A program made the translations under genes and the position numbers. Positions 16,850-26,843 of a stretch of DNA of 64,000 nucleotides are shown here, one piece after another (the stretch's first letter is position 1; each line of letters begins with the position of its first letter). The notes beneath the pieces were generated by a model, which had not been told where the DNA came from, did not search any database, and worked only from the letters and a program-made list of their open reading frames with translations. Source of the stretch: Psychrobacillus psychrodurans. GTDB lineage: Bacteria > Bacillota > Bacilli > Bacillales_A > Planococcaceae. Location of the stretch: the NCBI RefSeq assembly GCF_027563345.1, contig NZ_JAMKBK010000004.1; one strand, 5' to 3'.

Positions 16850-17100
16850 CTATAGAAGGGGTGGGGCATGAAACGGAGGGGTACCCCCTTTAATATAAAT
16901 AACCAGGTACTCAGAAAAAAACTAATGAAAAACCCATATATAAAAGCGGTTTACTTCCAAGTCATTTGTGCCCTGATAAAAATAAAGTAAAATTTGTGTT
17001 GCAAGAAAGATAGTTATATGTAAGAATAAGGTTATCTAAAATCGAAACAAACTATAATATTAAAAAGAAACAAACTAATTTAACTTGAGGAGGAATTTTA

Positions 17101-18474
17101 ATGGAGATTACAAGCGAACAAGTAGGAAGACAAGTAAGAAATTTACGTGAGTATAGAAAGGTAAATCTTCGAGATTTAGCGCACGAAATTAATGTGAATT
17201 ATACGGCGCTAAACAAAATTGAAAATGGTACACAAAAATTAGATATAGAAACTCTTTCAAAATTGGTGTTTTATTTTGATGTTTCTGCAGAGTATTTTTT
17301 AGATTCCTCTATGAAAATCGAACAATCTTTATCAAAAAAGTCACCATCATATTATAGAGAAGCTTTCAAACGTGTATTAAATGATTATTCGTTAGAAAAG
17401 ACAAATCCTTTGAAAAATAATGCATTAGCTAATTTTGTACGTAATGAGTTAGTAGAGATCATTAATAGAGAAATCCCTCTGGATGAGAAGAAGTATTTAG
17501 TGACTGGATCTGTTGGTCAAGGTAATTGGGCTGCAATTCCCTGGGTAAGCTGCTTTGATCGCTCGGTAACAACTTCAGCGACAAATGGATATTACATTGT
17601 TTACCTGTTTAAAGAGGATATGTCTGGTTTTTATTTAAGTCTTAACCAAGGCTACACTTTCTTCAAAGAAAAATACGGTAAAAGAGAAGGACATCAAAAG
17701 CTTCAACATACTGCTAAGTTAATTCGAGCTAAAGTTGATATACCAAATGAATTTAAATTAATGAGTATTGATTTAGCTTCAAAAGCTGACTTAGCATCGG
17801 GATACGAGAAGGGACATATTTACGGAAAATACTATGATGCCAACAATCTTCCTTCACAATCTGATCTTATTTCGGATTTTCGTGAACTCTTAGAAGCTTA
17901 TAAGAAGATTGTTGTGTTCATGAATGATCGTAATGTTAAAGAATTTAATGATTATTTACTACTCCAAGATGATCTAGAATTCTTAGAAATGGATGAAGAA
18001 AATTATCAGGCTGCAGTTAATGATTACACAAATCTAATTGAGACACGCATTTCGTTAATAGATATAGATGAAGGAGCTCGTCCTCCGAAGGATATAATTA
18101 TTGATGAAGTTGGAAAGAAAAGATATCCACGAAATGCAAAAGAAGCTTCAAAGGCTCTATTAAGGGAAGAGTTTGCGTGCGAAGTAGATCCAAACCATGC
18201 AACTTTTATCTCAAAATCAACTGCAAATCCATATGTTGAAGCCCATCATTTTGTTGGAATTGCGCAATATGAAAAATTCCCAGAGGTAGATCTAGATAGG
18301 ACTGCCAACATTGTATCTTTATGTCCTTCGTGCCACCGTAAAATCCATCATGGAGTAGATGAGGTAAGATTACCGATGATTCAAAAGCTTTTTGAAAAGA
18401 TAAAAGGACGTCTTGAAAAAGTAGGTATTGAAGTGACAATGACTCAGCTTAAAGAATTCTACGTTGTAAAGTGA
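17101..18474 (+). CDS. HTH-DUF3578-HNH putative modification-dependent endonuclease
   Basis: 457 aa with three modules. Residues about 5-65 are an XRE helix-turn-helix (LRDLAHEINVNYTALNKIENGTQ). Residues about 85-275 match the DUF3578/MrcB N-terminal domain (GSVGQGNWAAIPWVS, then GYYIVYLF, FYLSLNQGYTFF), which recognises DNA in McrB and ScoMcrA-like enzymes. Residues about 355-420 are an HNH nuclease with Cys360, His382-His383, and CPSCHRKIHH (Cys408, Cys411, His412, His416). The reaction is inferred to be cleavage of modified foreign DNA. The fused HTH suggests the enzyme may also regulate its own operon. First of four genes (17.1-22.0 kb). Confidence 0.8.
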   Translation: MEITSEQVGRQVRNLREYRKVNLRDLAHEINVNYTALNKIENGTQKLDIETLSKLVFYFDVSAEYFLDSSMKIEQSLSKKSPSYYREAFKRVLNDYSLEKTNPLKNNALANFVRNELVEIINREIPLDEKKYLVTGSVGQGNWAAIPWVSCFDRSVTTSATNGYYIVYLFKEDMSGFYLSLNQGYTFFKEKYGKREGHQKLQHTAKLIRAKVDIPNEFKLMSIDLASKADLASGYEKGHIYGKYYDANNLPSQSDLISDFRELLEAYKKIVVFMNDRNVKEFNDYLLLQDDLEFLEMDEENYQAAVNDYTNLIETRISLIDIDEGARPPKDIIIDEVGKKRYPRNAKEASKALLREEFACEVDPNHATFISKSTANPYVEAHHFVGIAQYEKFPEVDLDRTANIVSLCPSCHRKIHHGVDEVRLPMIQKLFEKIKGRLEKVGIEVTMTQLKEFYVVK

Positions 18475-18501
18475 AATAATTCATAAAAGGGGGATGCAAT
18501 T

Positions 18502-20361
18502 ATGAGTAAAGAGTTCGTTGAATACACTGTTTACCAATTAAAAGAAATGCCACGTCAAGATTTTATTAATGAACTTGGTACATTCACAACTAGTTTGGAC
18601 TTCAAATATAGTACTTCTCAGGAGAAATCCTGGGGAGACTGCTATGACTATTTGAACAATGAATTTCAAAATACAACTATTTACGATCAATGCATTCTGC
18701 TATTTGAATATTGTCTGCCGTTTACAAATTATCGACGCCCAGATGTAATCATGTTATTTAACGGGAAAGTGATAGTTCTTGAGTTTAAAAGAAAAGATAT
18801 TGATTTGATTCAAGATGTAGATCAGCTGCGCGGCTATTTGAATTTCTTAAGAAAATTTCATGATGAGACACAACGTATGAATTTGTTAGTAGAAGGTGCG
18901 TTAATTCTAACAACGAATAATGAAAATCACATTGTATCAGCTATTGGATTTACTTTAATTAAAGGTAAGGGATTAATAAATTTACTTAATGACTTTAATA
19001 ATAGAAATCCATTAGATCGTGAGTCGTCGTTATTATGGGCGAATTCATCATATGAACCTTCCAAGAACGTGTTAAAAGCAACGTTTAATATGTTTATGAA
19101 TGATGACCTTTCAATGATTAAGAATATTTCAGAGCATGAGCTTCAAAATGTATTAGATGTATTGCATAGATTGACAATAGAGTCGCATCAAAAAAAACGA
19201 TTAATTTTTCTCACAGGCGTACCAGGTGCAGGAAAGACTTTAGCGTTACTTCATACATTATATAAGCTGAATGAGGATAGATTTCGCAGTGTTTTTTTAA
19301 CAGGGAATGGCCCACTAGAAAAAGTACTCTCTTATTTACTTTCAAATGCTGAAACTGGTGCAGATGGAGAAGCATTGATTAAAGGAGTTCTCGCATATAA
19401 AAAAGCGTACTTTAATAGGGGTACTAAACAGCCCTTTCTAAATAGAAAAATACCATCAACCATATTATTTGATGAAGCACAACGTGCATGGAATGAAAAA
19501 CAAATGGGGGCTTCATACGGAATGAGCGAACCAGAATTGATTTTGAAAGTACAGGGTGAAGCAGCATCTCAAAACGGCTATACAAATATTGTAGCTTCTA
19601 TTGGTTTTGGACAAAGTATATATAAAGGTGAAGAAGATGAATTTGAAACATGGGTAAAAGTACTGGAAAAATCAAATTATCAGGATTGGGAAATATATGC
19701 GCCTTCTAATTTGAAGGGAAAACTAGGTCATCTGTCGAATATTGTTTATGTAAATGATTTGAATTTAGCTACATCTATTCGTTCAAATTTCATTGATACA
19801 TCGTCTTTTATTGAAGCTGTATTAAATGCAGATGTAATAACAGCAAAAGAAGAATATCAAAAGCTATGTGAACAAGGATATTTTATTCATATGGTAGATA
19901 ATCTTAATAGCGCGAAAAGATATTTAGAAAAGAATGCTATCGAAACTGGTGATAAATTTTATGGGCTTATATCTTCATCGAATATGAATTTAAATGACCA
20001 TAAACAGTTCTTAGGAAATGCGCGGATGATTCAACAATCAGATACAAAAGAAACGATTGGAAAATGGTACTTTAAAGATTCTTCAAAACTTGATGCAATT
20101 GCGACGGAATTTGTTTGCCAGGGATTAGAGTTAAATATTCCTATTGTTTATTTTGGTGGAGATTTCTTAGTAAATGATGAAAAGTGGCAAGTGAAACCTA
20201 CTAAACATTATGAAGATAGAGAAACTACGATCAGAAATATTTATAGAGTTTTGTTATCAAGAGGACGTATAGGGATGTTATTGTTTGTACCTAATAAAAA
20301 AGATTGTATTGATACTCTATCCTTTTTGAAAAATATAGGGATAGAAAGATACGATATTTAA
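18502..20361 (+). CDS. PD-(D/E)XK nuclease-DUF2075 helicase fusion
   Basis: 619 aa. The N-terminal ~200 residues look like a restriction-endonuclease fold: Asp81 (RRPDVIMLF) then Glu94-x-Lys96 (VLEFKRKD). The rest is a DUF2075-type superfamily 1 helicase: Walker A GVPGAGKT (239-246), Walker B ILFDEAQ (321-327), and a C-terminal motif with Arg near YRVLLSRGRIGM. It starts 27 nt after the HNH gene (GGGGGATG), so is co-transcribed. Probably a DNA-processing effector or sensor in an antiviral operon; this exact role is inference. Confidence 0.75.
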   Translation: MSKEFVEYTVYQLKEMPRQDFINELGTFTTSLDFKYSTSQEKSWGDCYDYLNNEFQNTTIYDQCILLFEYCLPFTNYRRPDVIMLFNGKVIVLEFKRKDIDLIQDVDQLRGYLNFLRKFHDETQRMNLLVEGALILTTNNENHIVSAIGFTLIKGKGLINLLNDFNNRNPLDRESSLLWANSSYEPSKNVLKATFNMFMNDDLSMIKNISEHELQNVLDVLHRLTIESHQKKRLIFLTGVPGAGKTLALLHTLYKLNEDRFRSVFLTGNGPLEKVLSYLLSNAETGADGEALIKGVLAYKKAYFNRGTKQPFLNRKIPSTILFDEAQRAWNEKQMGASYGMSEPELILKVQGEAASQNGYTNIVASIGFGQSIYKGEEDEFETWVKVLEKSNYQDWEIYAPSNLKGKLGHLSNIVYVNDLNLATSIRSNFIDTSSFIEAVLNADVITAKEEYQKLCEQGYFIHMVDNLNSAKRYLEKNAIETGDKFYGLISSSNMNLNDHKQFLGNARMIQQSDTKETIGKWYFKDSSKLDAIATEFVCQGLELNIPIVYFGGDFLVNDEKWQVKPTKHYEDRETTIRNIYRVLLSRGRIGMLLFVPNKKDCIDTLSFLKNIGIERYDI

Positions 20362-20396
20362 ATTTCACAGTTAGTAATTTGGAATGGAGAGAGAAA

Positions 20397-21377
20397 ATGT
20401 CACGTACCATACTTTATCATAATGTTTACATTACCTTAAATGGGGAAAAAACAAATCTTCGTCTTTCGGATTTAATTAATAGAATTGTAGAACTTGATGA
20501 TGTAGAACGACACTGGCGAGCGAAAAACTTATCATTGCTTTATTTAAAAACGATCGATGTTGAAAATCCATTGAATATATATAACAGATCTTTTGCTATT
20601 GCTAAGTACAGAGATAACTATAGACCTTATACTGGAAGAATAGGTACTAATGCTGCAAACCCAATTGAAGATGATGTAATTGAGTTTACTTGTTGCTGTT
20701 ATGTTGAGCGCTCAAGGCAACTATTAATAGAATATAACCACCATGGAAGTAGACCTAATGAAATAGCGAGGTATCTTTCTTCTTTCTTGCCCAAGAATGA
20801 AGGGGCTATCTGGGATATATGTTTAGAACCGATTGATGCTACACGTGGATTAAATGTGATTAGACAAGCAAACAGGATTAATAATATTGAATTCAGAATT
20901 GACTGTACTCAAAATTTACCTGATTTTCAAGCTGAAACTTTTTTAGCTAATTATATTCTTCGAACTGTAGAGAGTAATATTGAGTTTGGAGCAAATATAG
21001 CAACTATTAAATTTGGAAACGGAAAGAGAAGGTTAGAAATTATACAGGCGCAAACTTTGCTTCAAATGGTAGCACTCTTAGATTTAGAAGATGATATTTT
21101 TAGCTCTGTAAAGATAGAATTTATTAATGCAGAAAACGTTAAGGAAACAATTGATTTGAAAAATGGAAATATATTAAAGTACTTAATATTGCAGGATGTC
21201 GATGCAACAGGTTATGAGTTTATAATTGATCAAATGGAAATTTCATATGATCTTAATCATCAACCAGGGAATACAGCAATGCAACGTTTCCCGAATCTAA
21301 TTAGGAATAGAAATCTACCGGCAATAATTCCACATATTAATAATGAGCTTATTGCTGTACCTGAAGAAGGTGCATAA
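20397..21377 (+). CDS. Unassigned protein of the defence operon
   Basis: 326 aa, soluble, no family recognised with certainty. It opens MSRTILYHNVYITLNGEK and has a mixed alpha/beta make-up, with a segment (RQLLIEYNHHGSRPNEIARYLSSFLP) that seems a conserved core. No nuclease, ATPase or signal motif is visible. ATG 20397 with GGAGAGAG upstream is preferred to an in-frame TTG at 20379. It overlaps the next gene, a membrane protein, at TAATG, so the two are translationally coupled and probably partners: a soluble sensor with a membrane effector. Confidence 0.6.
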   Translation: MSRTILYHNVYITLNGEKTNLRLSDLINRIVELDDVERHWRAKNLSLLYLKTIDVENPLNIYNRSFAIAKYRDNYRPYTGRIGTNAANPIEDDVIEFTCCCYVERSRQLLIEYNHHGSRPNEIARYLSSFLPKNEGAIWDICLEPIDATRGLNVIRQANRINNIEFRIDCTQNLPDFQAETFLANYILRTVESNIEFGANIATIKFGNGKRRLEIIQAQTLLQMVALLDLEDDIFSSVKIEFINAENVKETIDLKNGNILKYLILQDVDATGYEFIIDQMEISYDLNHQPGNTAMQRFPNLIRNRNLPAIIPHINNELIAVPEEGA

Positions 21378-22048
21378 TGAAATTTATTCAAGATTGGAAT
21401 CGTAAAGAATTCTATCTTAAATATTGGATAATTATTATTATGATTTGTACTTTTATTATTTCATGTCTTAATTATGTTCTCGATACATTTGAAATATATG
21501 AATTTGATAATATGAATAAGCTTTTGATTGATCAATTTTTAGTTAACAGAGAAGGAATTCTAATTTCTGTTTCTGCAATTTTTATAGGAATTTATTTTAG
21601 TATTTTTACAATGCTATTAACTATTAAGAGTAGCTCAAAAATGGTGCAAATGGGCATTAAGACATACAAAGAGTTAATTCAATTTTTAAGGAATGCTTTT
21701 ATAGGTTCATTTTTATATATAGTTTATGCGATTCTATATCCTTTGTTCAGTTCAATAAGCCAACCTGGAATTATAAAGTTTTCTTACGAATTATTGCTTG
21801 GTGGTCTTGTGCTTTACATGCTGCTTACTTCTTTAAGAGTAGGAATAACATATATCATTATATTTAAATCAGACTTAAATAAAACTTTCTTAAATATGGA
21901 AAAAGAAAACGAAGAAAGTGAAGAGCTAAAGGAGACCATGTATAAATTGAAGAACTTCTTGGAAAATTGTGAGCAGCAAGAAGGAATTAAAGATGCTGAA
22001 GAATTAAATTCAATAATACGATTCAAGAATTCTAGACCAAGTAAATAA
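21377..22048 (+). CDS. Four-helix membrane protein of the defence operon
   Basis: 223 aa with about four membrane segments (residues about 12-35, 58-80, 110-133, 138-163) and a charged cytoplasmic C-terminal tail (KENEESEELKETMYKLKNFLENCEQQ). No enzymatic domain is visible. Small multi-helix membrane proteins are frequent effectors in abortive-infection systems; the pairing with a ~330-aa soluble partner has the sizes, though not the order, of Kiwa (KwaA/KwaB). Family membership was not shown. Confidence 0.65.
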   Translation: MKFIQDWNRKEFYLKYWIIIIMICTFIISCLNYVLDTFEIYEFDNMNKLLIDQFLVNREGILISVSAIFIGIYFSIFTMLLTIKSSSKMVQMGIKTYKELIQFLRNAFIGSFLYIVYAILYPLFSSISQPGIIKFSYELLLGGLVLYMLLTSLRVGITYIIIFKSDLNKTFLNMEKENEESEELKETMYKLKNFLENCEQQEGIKDAEELNSIIRFKNSRPSK

Positions 22049-22054
22049 GTTAGA

Positions 22055-22092
22055 ACAGAGGAGAAGCTAATGATAAGCCTCTCTTTTTCTTA
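22055..22092 (+). terminator. Terminator of the four-gene defence operon
   Basis: AGAGG...CCTCT stem with an inner pairing of AAGCT and AAGC, followed by CTTTTTCTT. The following 22093-22403 is AT-rich with no ORF; it should contain the mcrB promoter. Confidence 0.6.
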
Positions 22093-22403
22093 GTTATTCC
22101 GTATACAGTATTTTGGTGAATGTGAACTGGATTTAATACTATGAACTCTCAGTGGTACATCCATTCAATATGGTTATACTATTACTATTATTGCATAATC
22201 GATTTGGCCAATATATTTGTATAGTAGGCTTAGATGATTCTTATTAATGGATAAAAGTCAATGAAGATTGGTATATCAAGTCGTCTTGTAGATCTATATA
22301 CAGGGTACTTTGAAGAAGAGATTAAATCATCTATCTATTGCTTTATATGTAGATCGAATAGATGAAGCGAAAAATATCATAACTTACTAATATGAGGTGT
22401 CTT

Positions 22404-25022
22404 ATGAATTTAACAGTGATTGAAGCCGTTTGGGTAGGAGCAGCGGTATTAGCTTACGAAACATATCATAGTAAAACGAAACCTTCTGAAAATGATATGT
22501 ATTTTAGACAAGTGGATATTCAACAAAAAGCACAACAATATACAGTAAATGCGGTACAACATGCACGTGTTAATCAATGGGCAAATGGTGATCACCCAGG
22601 GAGTCAGGTAAATTATTTACGTGCGGGAGAAAATAAAACACGTCGTCTCACGTATAACAGAGAATTTCAAGGTGTTAAAGAGAGACCAAATATAAATGAA
22701 ACAGATACGATAGAAACATCTATAGGTGTAGTAACAGTGGCTGATATTTATAGTTTTGTAGAGAATGAATATACAGCTTTATTTACAATAGATTTCTTTG
22801 CAATTTTAGACTATCTGGAACAATACAGTAATATGCCGTATAAAAATCCAGAAAGTGCTACAGGTGAAGAAAAACAGCGTTTGGAATTAACCCGAGAACT
22901 AGGTGGAATAGCGGTTACAGAATTAAACAAAGTAGCCCTTCTATGTGGGAAAAAATATCAACTGAAAAATAAAATGAAATCGAAATGGCTTACAGGTGGT
23001 AATGACCGTATACGCCGTTACTTCTGGGAACAATTAAAGTTTGAACGATTAACGGATTATCCAACGAGTCTCTCAATATTTGCAGAATTGGCAAAAGATG
23101 ATGAATATAAAGCGCGTATTCGGCTTGCGGTAGAATTGGATGAGAAAGTTGCAACACAAGCAGACTATGTAAGGCATCATCAATTTTTAAATGAATCAAG
23201 TCTTCCATCAGAGCTTTCCTATTATGTAAAAGAAAGTGCAACAAATCATAATTTTCATGTATATGATGAAGACACAGGGACAATCATAAAAAAATTGCAA
23301 AATGGAACGTATAAAAAGGTGCAATTAACATATGTCCTGACTTATGAAGAAATTCAACGAATTCAGATGACTAATAACCAAATCTTAGAAATGATACTAG
23401 ATGGGGTAGAAAAGCTTATACCCTATTATAAATTAGCCACTAGTGCTGGCATAGATGAAACAAAAGCTTCAGATAAGAGTTCTTTACGAGAGGGAGAGCA
23501 GGAAATGGATTATCCTAAAAATATGATTCTGTACGGCCCACCTGGCACAGGGAAAACTTATAACACTATTAACTATGCTGTCAGTATCATTGAAAACATG
23601 TCATTAATAGAGGTGCAAGAAGAACCATATGAACAGGTCTTTTCTCGTTATAAAGAGTACCAGAAAAATGGACAAGTTGGCTTTATTACATTTCATCAAT
23701 CATACGGTTATGAAGAGTTCATTGAAGGAATCAAACCTATTTTAGATGATGAAAAATCGGAACAGGTGCGATACAAAATTGAAGCAGGTATTTTTAAACT
23801 GTTTTGTGAACAAGCACAACAATTGCAAATTTCTTCTTCAAATAAAGAATTAGAATCTTCTATAGATAAAGGAATCTGGAAGGTATCACTTGGTAGACGT
23901 GGAGATGAGAAAACAAAAAAAGATTGTTTTAACAACAGTCGTATCCGCATCGGATGGGATGACTTAGGAGAAGACATTACGGATGAAACGGAATTTCCAA
24001 ACGCTAGTGTGAAAAATATTTTGTCCAATTTTTATGATGAAATGAATATAGGAGACATTGTGTTGTCATTGGGCGATCAAAAACATATTGATGCAATCGG
24101 CTTTGTAACCGAAGAACCCAAATGGCTTAACGAAATGCCGTATTACAAAAGAAGTAGAAAAGTAGAATGGATTGCGAAGGACATTTGGGAATACGTTTAT
24201 GAGTTTAATCAGCAAACCAATTTAACTTTAGCTACTGTGTATGAATTAAAAAACATCAATAGAGAAGAAATCAATAAGTTGATTTTGAAGTACTCTACGA
24301 ATCAACAAGCTGATTGGGAAATTCAAGAAAATAAGAAAAACTATGTATTTATTATTGATGAAATTAACCGTGGGAATATCTCTAAGATTTTTGGGGAACT
24401 GATTACACTCATTGAACCAACAAAGCGACTTGGTGCAAGAGAAGAAATGAAATTAAGACTTCCCTATTCGAAAAAAGAATTCGGTGTACCACAAAATGTC
24501 TATCTCTTGGGTACGATGAATACAGCTGACCGCTCGATTGCTTTAATGGATACTGCTCTAAGAAGACGTTTCAATTTTATTGAAATGATGCCTGATACAG
24601 CTACCCTACAAGATATTCATGTAGGAAAAATTAATATTCAGCGAATGCTAGAAGCGATGAATCAACGTATTGAAGTGCTGTTTGATCGTGAACATACGAT
24701 TGGCCATGCATATTTCACAGCTCTTAAGGAAGTGCCAACACTAGAAAGATTGGCTTTACTTTTTGAAAATGAAATTCTGCCTTTATTGCAAGAATACTTC
24801 TATGAAGATTACGGTAAGATTCAACTAATCTTAGGAGATAATGCGAAGAGCCAGTCAACTAGATTTATTTTAGATCAGAAATTAAATATGAAAAATGTTT
24901 TTGTTGGCAAGGTTAATTTTGATTTACCTGAACAGACCTTTAACATTCAGCGGGAAGCATTTTTTAAGCCTGAAAGCTACATTGGAATTTATGAGCAGGT
25001 TGCACATGAAGAAGATTATTGA
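22404..25022 (+). CDS. mcrB: McrB-type GTPase subunit with EVE-like insert
   Basis: 872 aa. It has a long N-terminal region (about 1-370, not assigned; presumably the DNA-recognition part), then the AAA+ GTPase core: Walker A GPPGTGKTYNTI (about 378-389), the McrB-family signature FITFHQSYGYEEFIEGIKP, an insert of about 150 residues (KGIWKVSLGRRGDEK...GDIVLSLGDQKHIDAIGFVTEEP) that looks like an EVE/PUA-type modified-base reader, Walker B FIIDEINRGNISKIFGE and the GTMNTADRSIALMDTALRRRF sensor. With McrC it forms a type IV, modified-cytosine-dependent restriction machine. ATG 22404 follows GAGGTG; an ATG at 22392 has no site. Confidence 0.88.
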   Translation: MNLTVIEAVWVGAAVLAYETYHSKTKPSENDMYFRQVDIQQKAQQYTVNAVQHARVNQWANGDHPGSQVNYLRAGENKTRRLTYNREFQGVKERPNINETDTIETSIGVVTVADIYSFVENEYTALFTIDFFAILDYLEQYSNMPYKNPESATGEEKQRLELTRELGGIAVTELNKVALLCGKKYQLKNKMKSKWLTGGNDRIRRYFWEQLKFERLTDYPTSLSIFAELAKDDEYKARIRLAVELDEKVATQADYVRHHQFLNESSLPSELSYYVKESATNHNFHVYDEDTGTIIKKLQNGTYKKVQLTYVLTYEEIQRIQMTNNQILEMILDGVEKLIPYYKLATSAGIDETKASDKSSLREGEQEMDYPKNMILYGPPGTGKTYNTINYAVSIIENMSLIEVQEEPYEQVFSRYKEYQKNGQVGFITFHQSYGYEEFIEGIKPILDDEKSEQVRYKIEAGIFKLFCEQAQQLQISSSNKELESSIDKGIWKVSLGRRGDEKTKKDCFNNSRIRIGWDDLGEDITDETEFPNASVKNILSNFYDEMNIGDIVLSLGDQKHIDAIGFVTEEPKWLNEMPYYKRSRKVEWIAKDIWEYVYEFNQQTNLTLATVYELKNINREEINKLILKYSTNQQADWEIQENKKNYVFIIDEINRGNISKIFGELITLIEPTKRLGAREEMKLRLPYSKKEFGVPQNVYLLGTMNTADRSIALMDTALRRRFNFIEMMPDTATLQDIHVGKINIQRMLEAMNQRIEVLFDREHTIGHAYFTALKEVPTLERLALLFENEILPLLQEYFYEDYGKIQLILGDNAKSQSTRFILDQKLNMKNVFVGKVNFDLPEQTFNIQREAFFKPESYIGIYEQVAHEEDY

Positions 25023-26280
25023 AGCAAAAGAGTTTGATATTATCACATGTAATCGCGAATTTGAAAACCAAGCAGGGTACGTATATATTGATCCAAGGTC
25101 ATTCCAACAATTAGAACTACTCATCTTAACATTCAATGAAGATGAACAGGCGGATGGAATTGATTTCTTTAATGTGACAACGAAGAGAGAAATAGGGAAG
25201 ATCATTAAAGTGAAAAACTACGTGGGAATGATACATTTAGCAACAGGGCTTCAAATCGAAATTTTACCTAAAATTCATCGACATACTACTGGAGATACGC
25301 GAAAGATTTTTTTGAAGATGCTTAAGACACTTAAAGACTTTCCAACTAAAGTTTTTAATGAAGCACACTTGAATACAGAGCGTATGCCGCTATTTGAAGT
25401 ATTTATTCATTTATTTATCCAGGAAGTGCAGCAGCTTGTTAAGAAAGGCATTAAATCTGCCTATTATGAGGTGGAAAATAATTTAAATGTGTATAAGGGG
25501 AAAATGCTATTCAATTCGCAAATCAAACATAACCTCGTACATAAAGAAAGATTCTACATGCACTACGATGAATTCGGTATCAACCGGGCAGAGAATCGAC
25601 TTATTAAATCGACTTTAGTACAATTATTGAAACAATCTAGCGATACAGTAAATTTAAAAGAGATTCGAAAATTACTAATGCACTTTGAGTTAGTGGAAAC
25701 TTCCTATAATTACGAAAAGGACTTTCAGTTGGTCGTCATTAATCGAAACTCGAAGGATTATGCAAGTATCATCGTATGGTCAAAAGTCTTCTTAAACCAA
25801 CGTAGTTTTACAACATTTTCTGGTGGAACGTTTGGAAAAGCACTCCTATTTCCTATGGATAAGGTATTTGAAGCCTATGTGGGGCGGCACATCGCTAAAC
25901 AGTTTTCAGATGATTGGAATGTGTCGTTACAAGACAAGGGCTTCTATTTGTTTGAGGATAAATTTGCACTTCGACCAGATATTGTCCTAAGAACGCAAGA
26001 TGAATCACGTATCATCATCATTGATACAAAATGGAAATTATTATCTAACTCTTCAAGCAAGAATTATGGTATTTCACAAGCTGATATGTATCAAATGTAT
26101 GCGTATGCAAAGAAATATCAAACAAATGAGATATTCCTGGTTTATCCTATGAATGATCAATTTGAGAAAACGAAAGAAATTCAATTTGTTAGTGATGATG
26201 GGGTACGAGTGAACATATTCATGTTTGACTGCGAAAAGGTAGAAAATAGCCTGTATAATCTAAAGCTAAATTTGGGATAA
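25006..26280 (+). CDS. mcrC: McrC endonuclease subunit
   Basis: 424 aa, overlapping mcrB by 17 nt. The C-terminal nuclease domain shows the PD-(D/E)XK motif as RPDIVLRTQDESRIIIIDTKWKLL. An N-terminal barrel-like part (GYVYIDPRSFQQLELLILTF) contacts the McrB ring. McrC stimulates GTP hydrolysis and cuts DNA. ATG 25006 is preferred; an upstream in-frame extension lies wholly inside mcrB. Normal length for the McrC/LlaJI-like family. Confidence 0.9.
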   Translation: MKKIIEAKEFDIITCNREFENQAGYVYIDPRSFQQLELLILTFNEDEQADGIDFFNVTTKREIGKIIKVKNYVGMIHLATGLQIEILPKIHRHTTGDTRKIFLKMLKTLKDFPTKVFNEAHLNTERMPLFEVFIHLFIQEVQQLVKKGIKSAYYEVENNLNVYKGKMLFNSQIKHNLVHKERFYMHYDEFGINRAENRLIKSTLVQLLKQSSDTVNLKEIRKLLMHFELVETSYNYEKDFQLVVINRNSKDYASIIVWSKVFLNQRSFTTFSGGTFGKALLFPMDKVFEAYVGRHIAKQFSDDWNVSLQDKGFYLFEDKFALRPDIVLRTQDESRIIIIDTKWKLLSNSSSKNYGISQADMYQMYAYAKKYQTNEIFLVYPMNDQFEKTKEIQFVSDDGVRVNIFMFDCEKVENSLYNLKLNLG

Positions 26281-26843
26281 ACCAATTTACTAGTAAGGCG
26301 TACGGCTATAGACAAATCTTTACACTAGTTCGATTTTACTGAAGAAGAACACATTATATTTTTCAAATATTGTTTGTAACTAAGAGGATGAAAATGTTGT
26401 GAGAGATATTATATACGGTCACAAAAAAAGCAGCATGAGCTCATTGATATGGTCTTTTTATATTTCTACGAGACGGTTTAGTGTAAATATTTATGAACCC
26501 GAGACTAATTATAAACGTAGTAAGTAGGAGGCTTATTTCCGAACTAGAGTTTTGTACTAGGATTTACAGTCATCCAGCTACATCCACACACCGAGAAGCG
26601 AGATATGGAGTAATACGATTAGTAGAATAGTTGTTCTGCTAGTCGAAATTCCCATTATAGTACAGGTGAAAACTTTTAAAAAAGGTGAATGGTAACGAGT
26701 ATCTGCATACAATAAATTTGTCCATTTGATCTAATATCGAGCTGTTTCTGCATGACTTAAGATTATTAAAAGATACTTTCCATAACTTTATAAATTTAAT
26801 ATAAAATATGTAATTTTTTTAAGAATTGAAAAGGAGTATATCT
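26281..26843. other. 563-bp spacer, nothing recognised
   Basis: Between mcrC and the GIY-YIG gene. No credible ORF on either strand; one 44-codon open stretch near 26399-26533 (GTG start, no ribosome binding site) may be decayed coding sequence. Confidence 0.4.
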
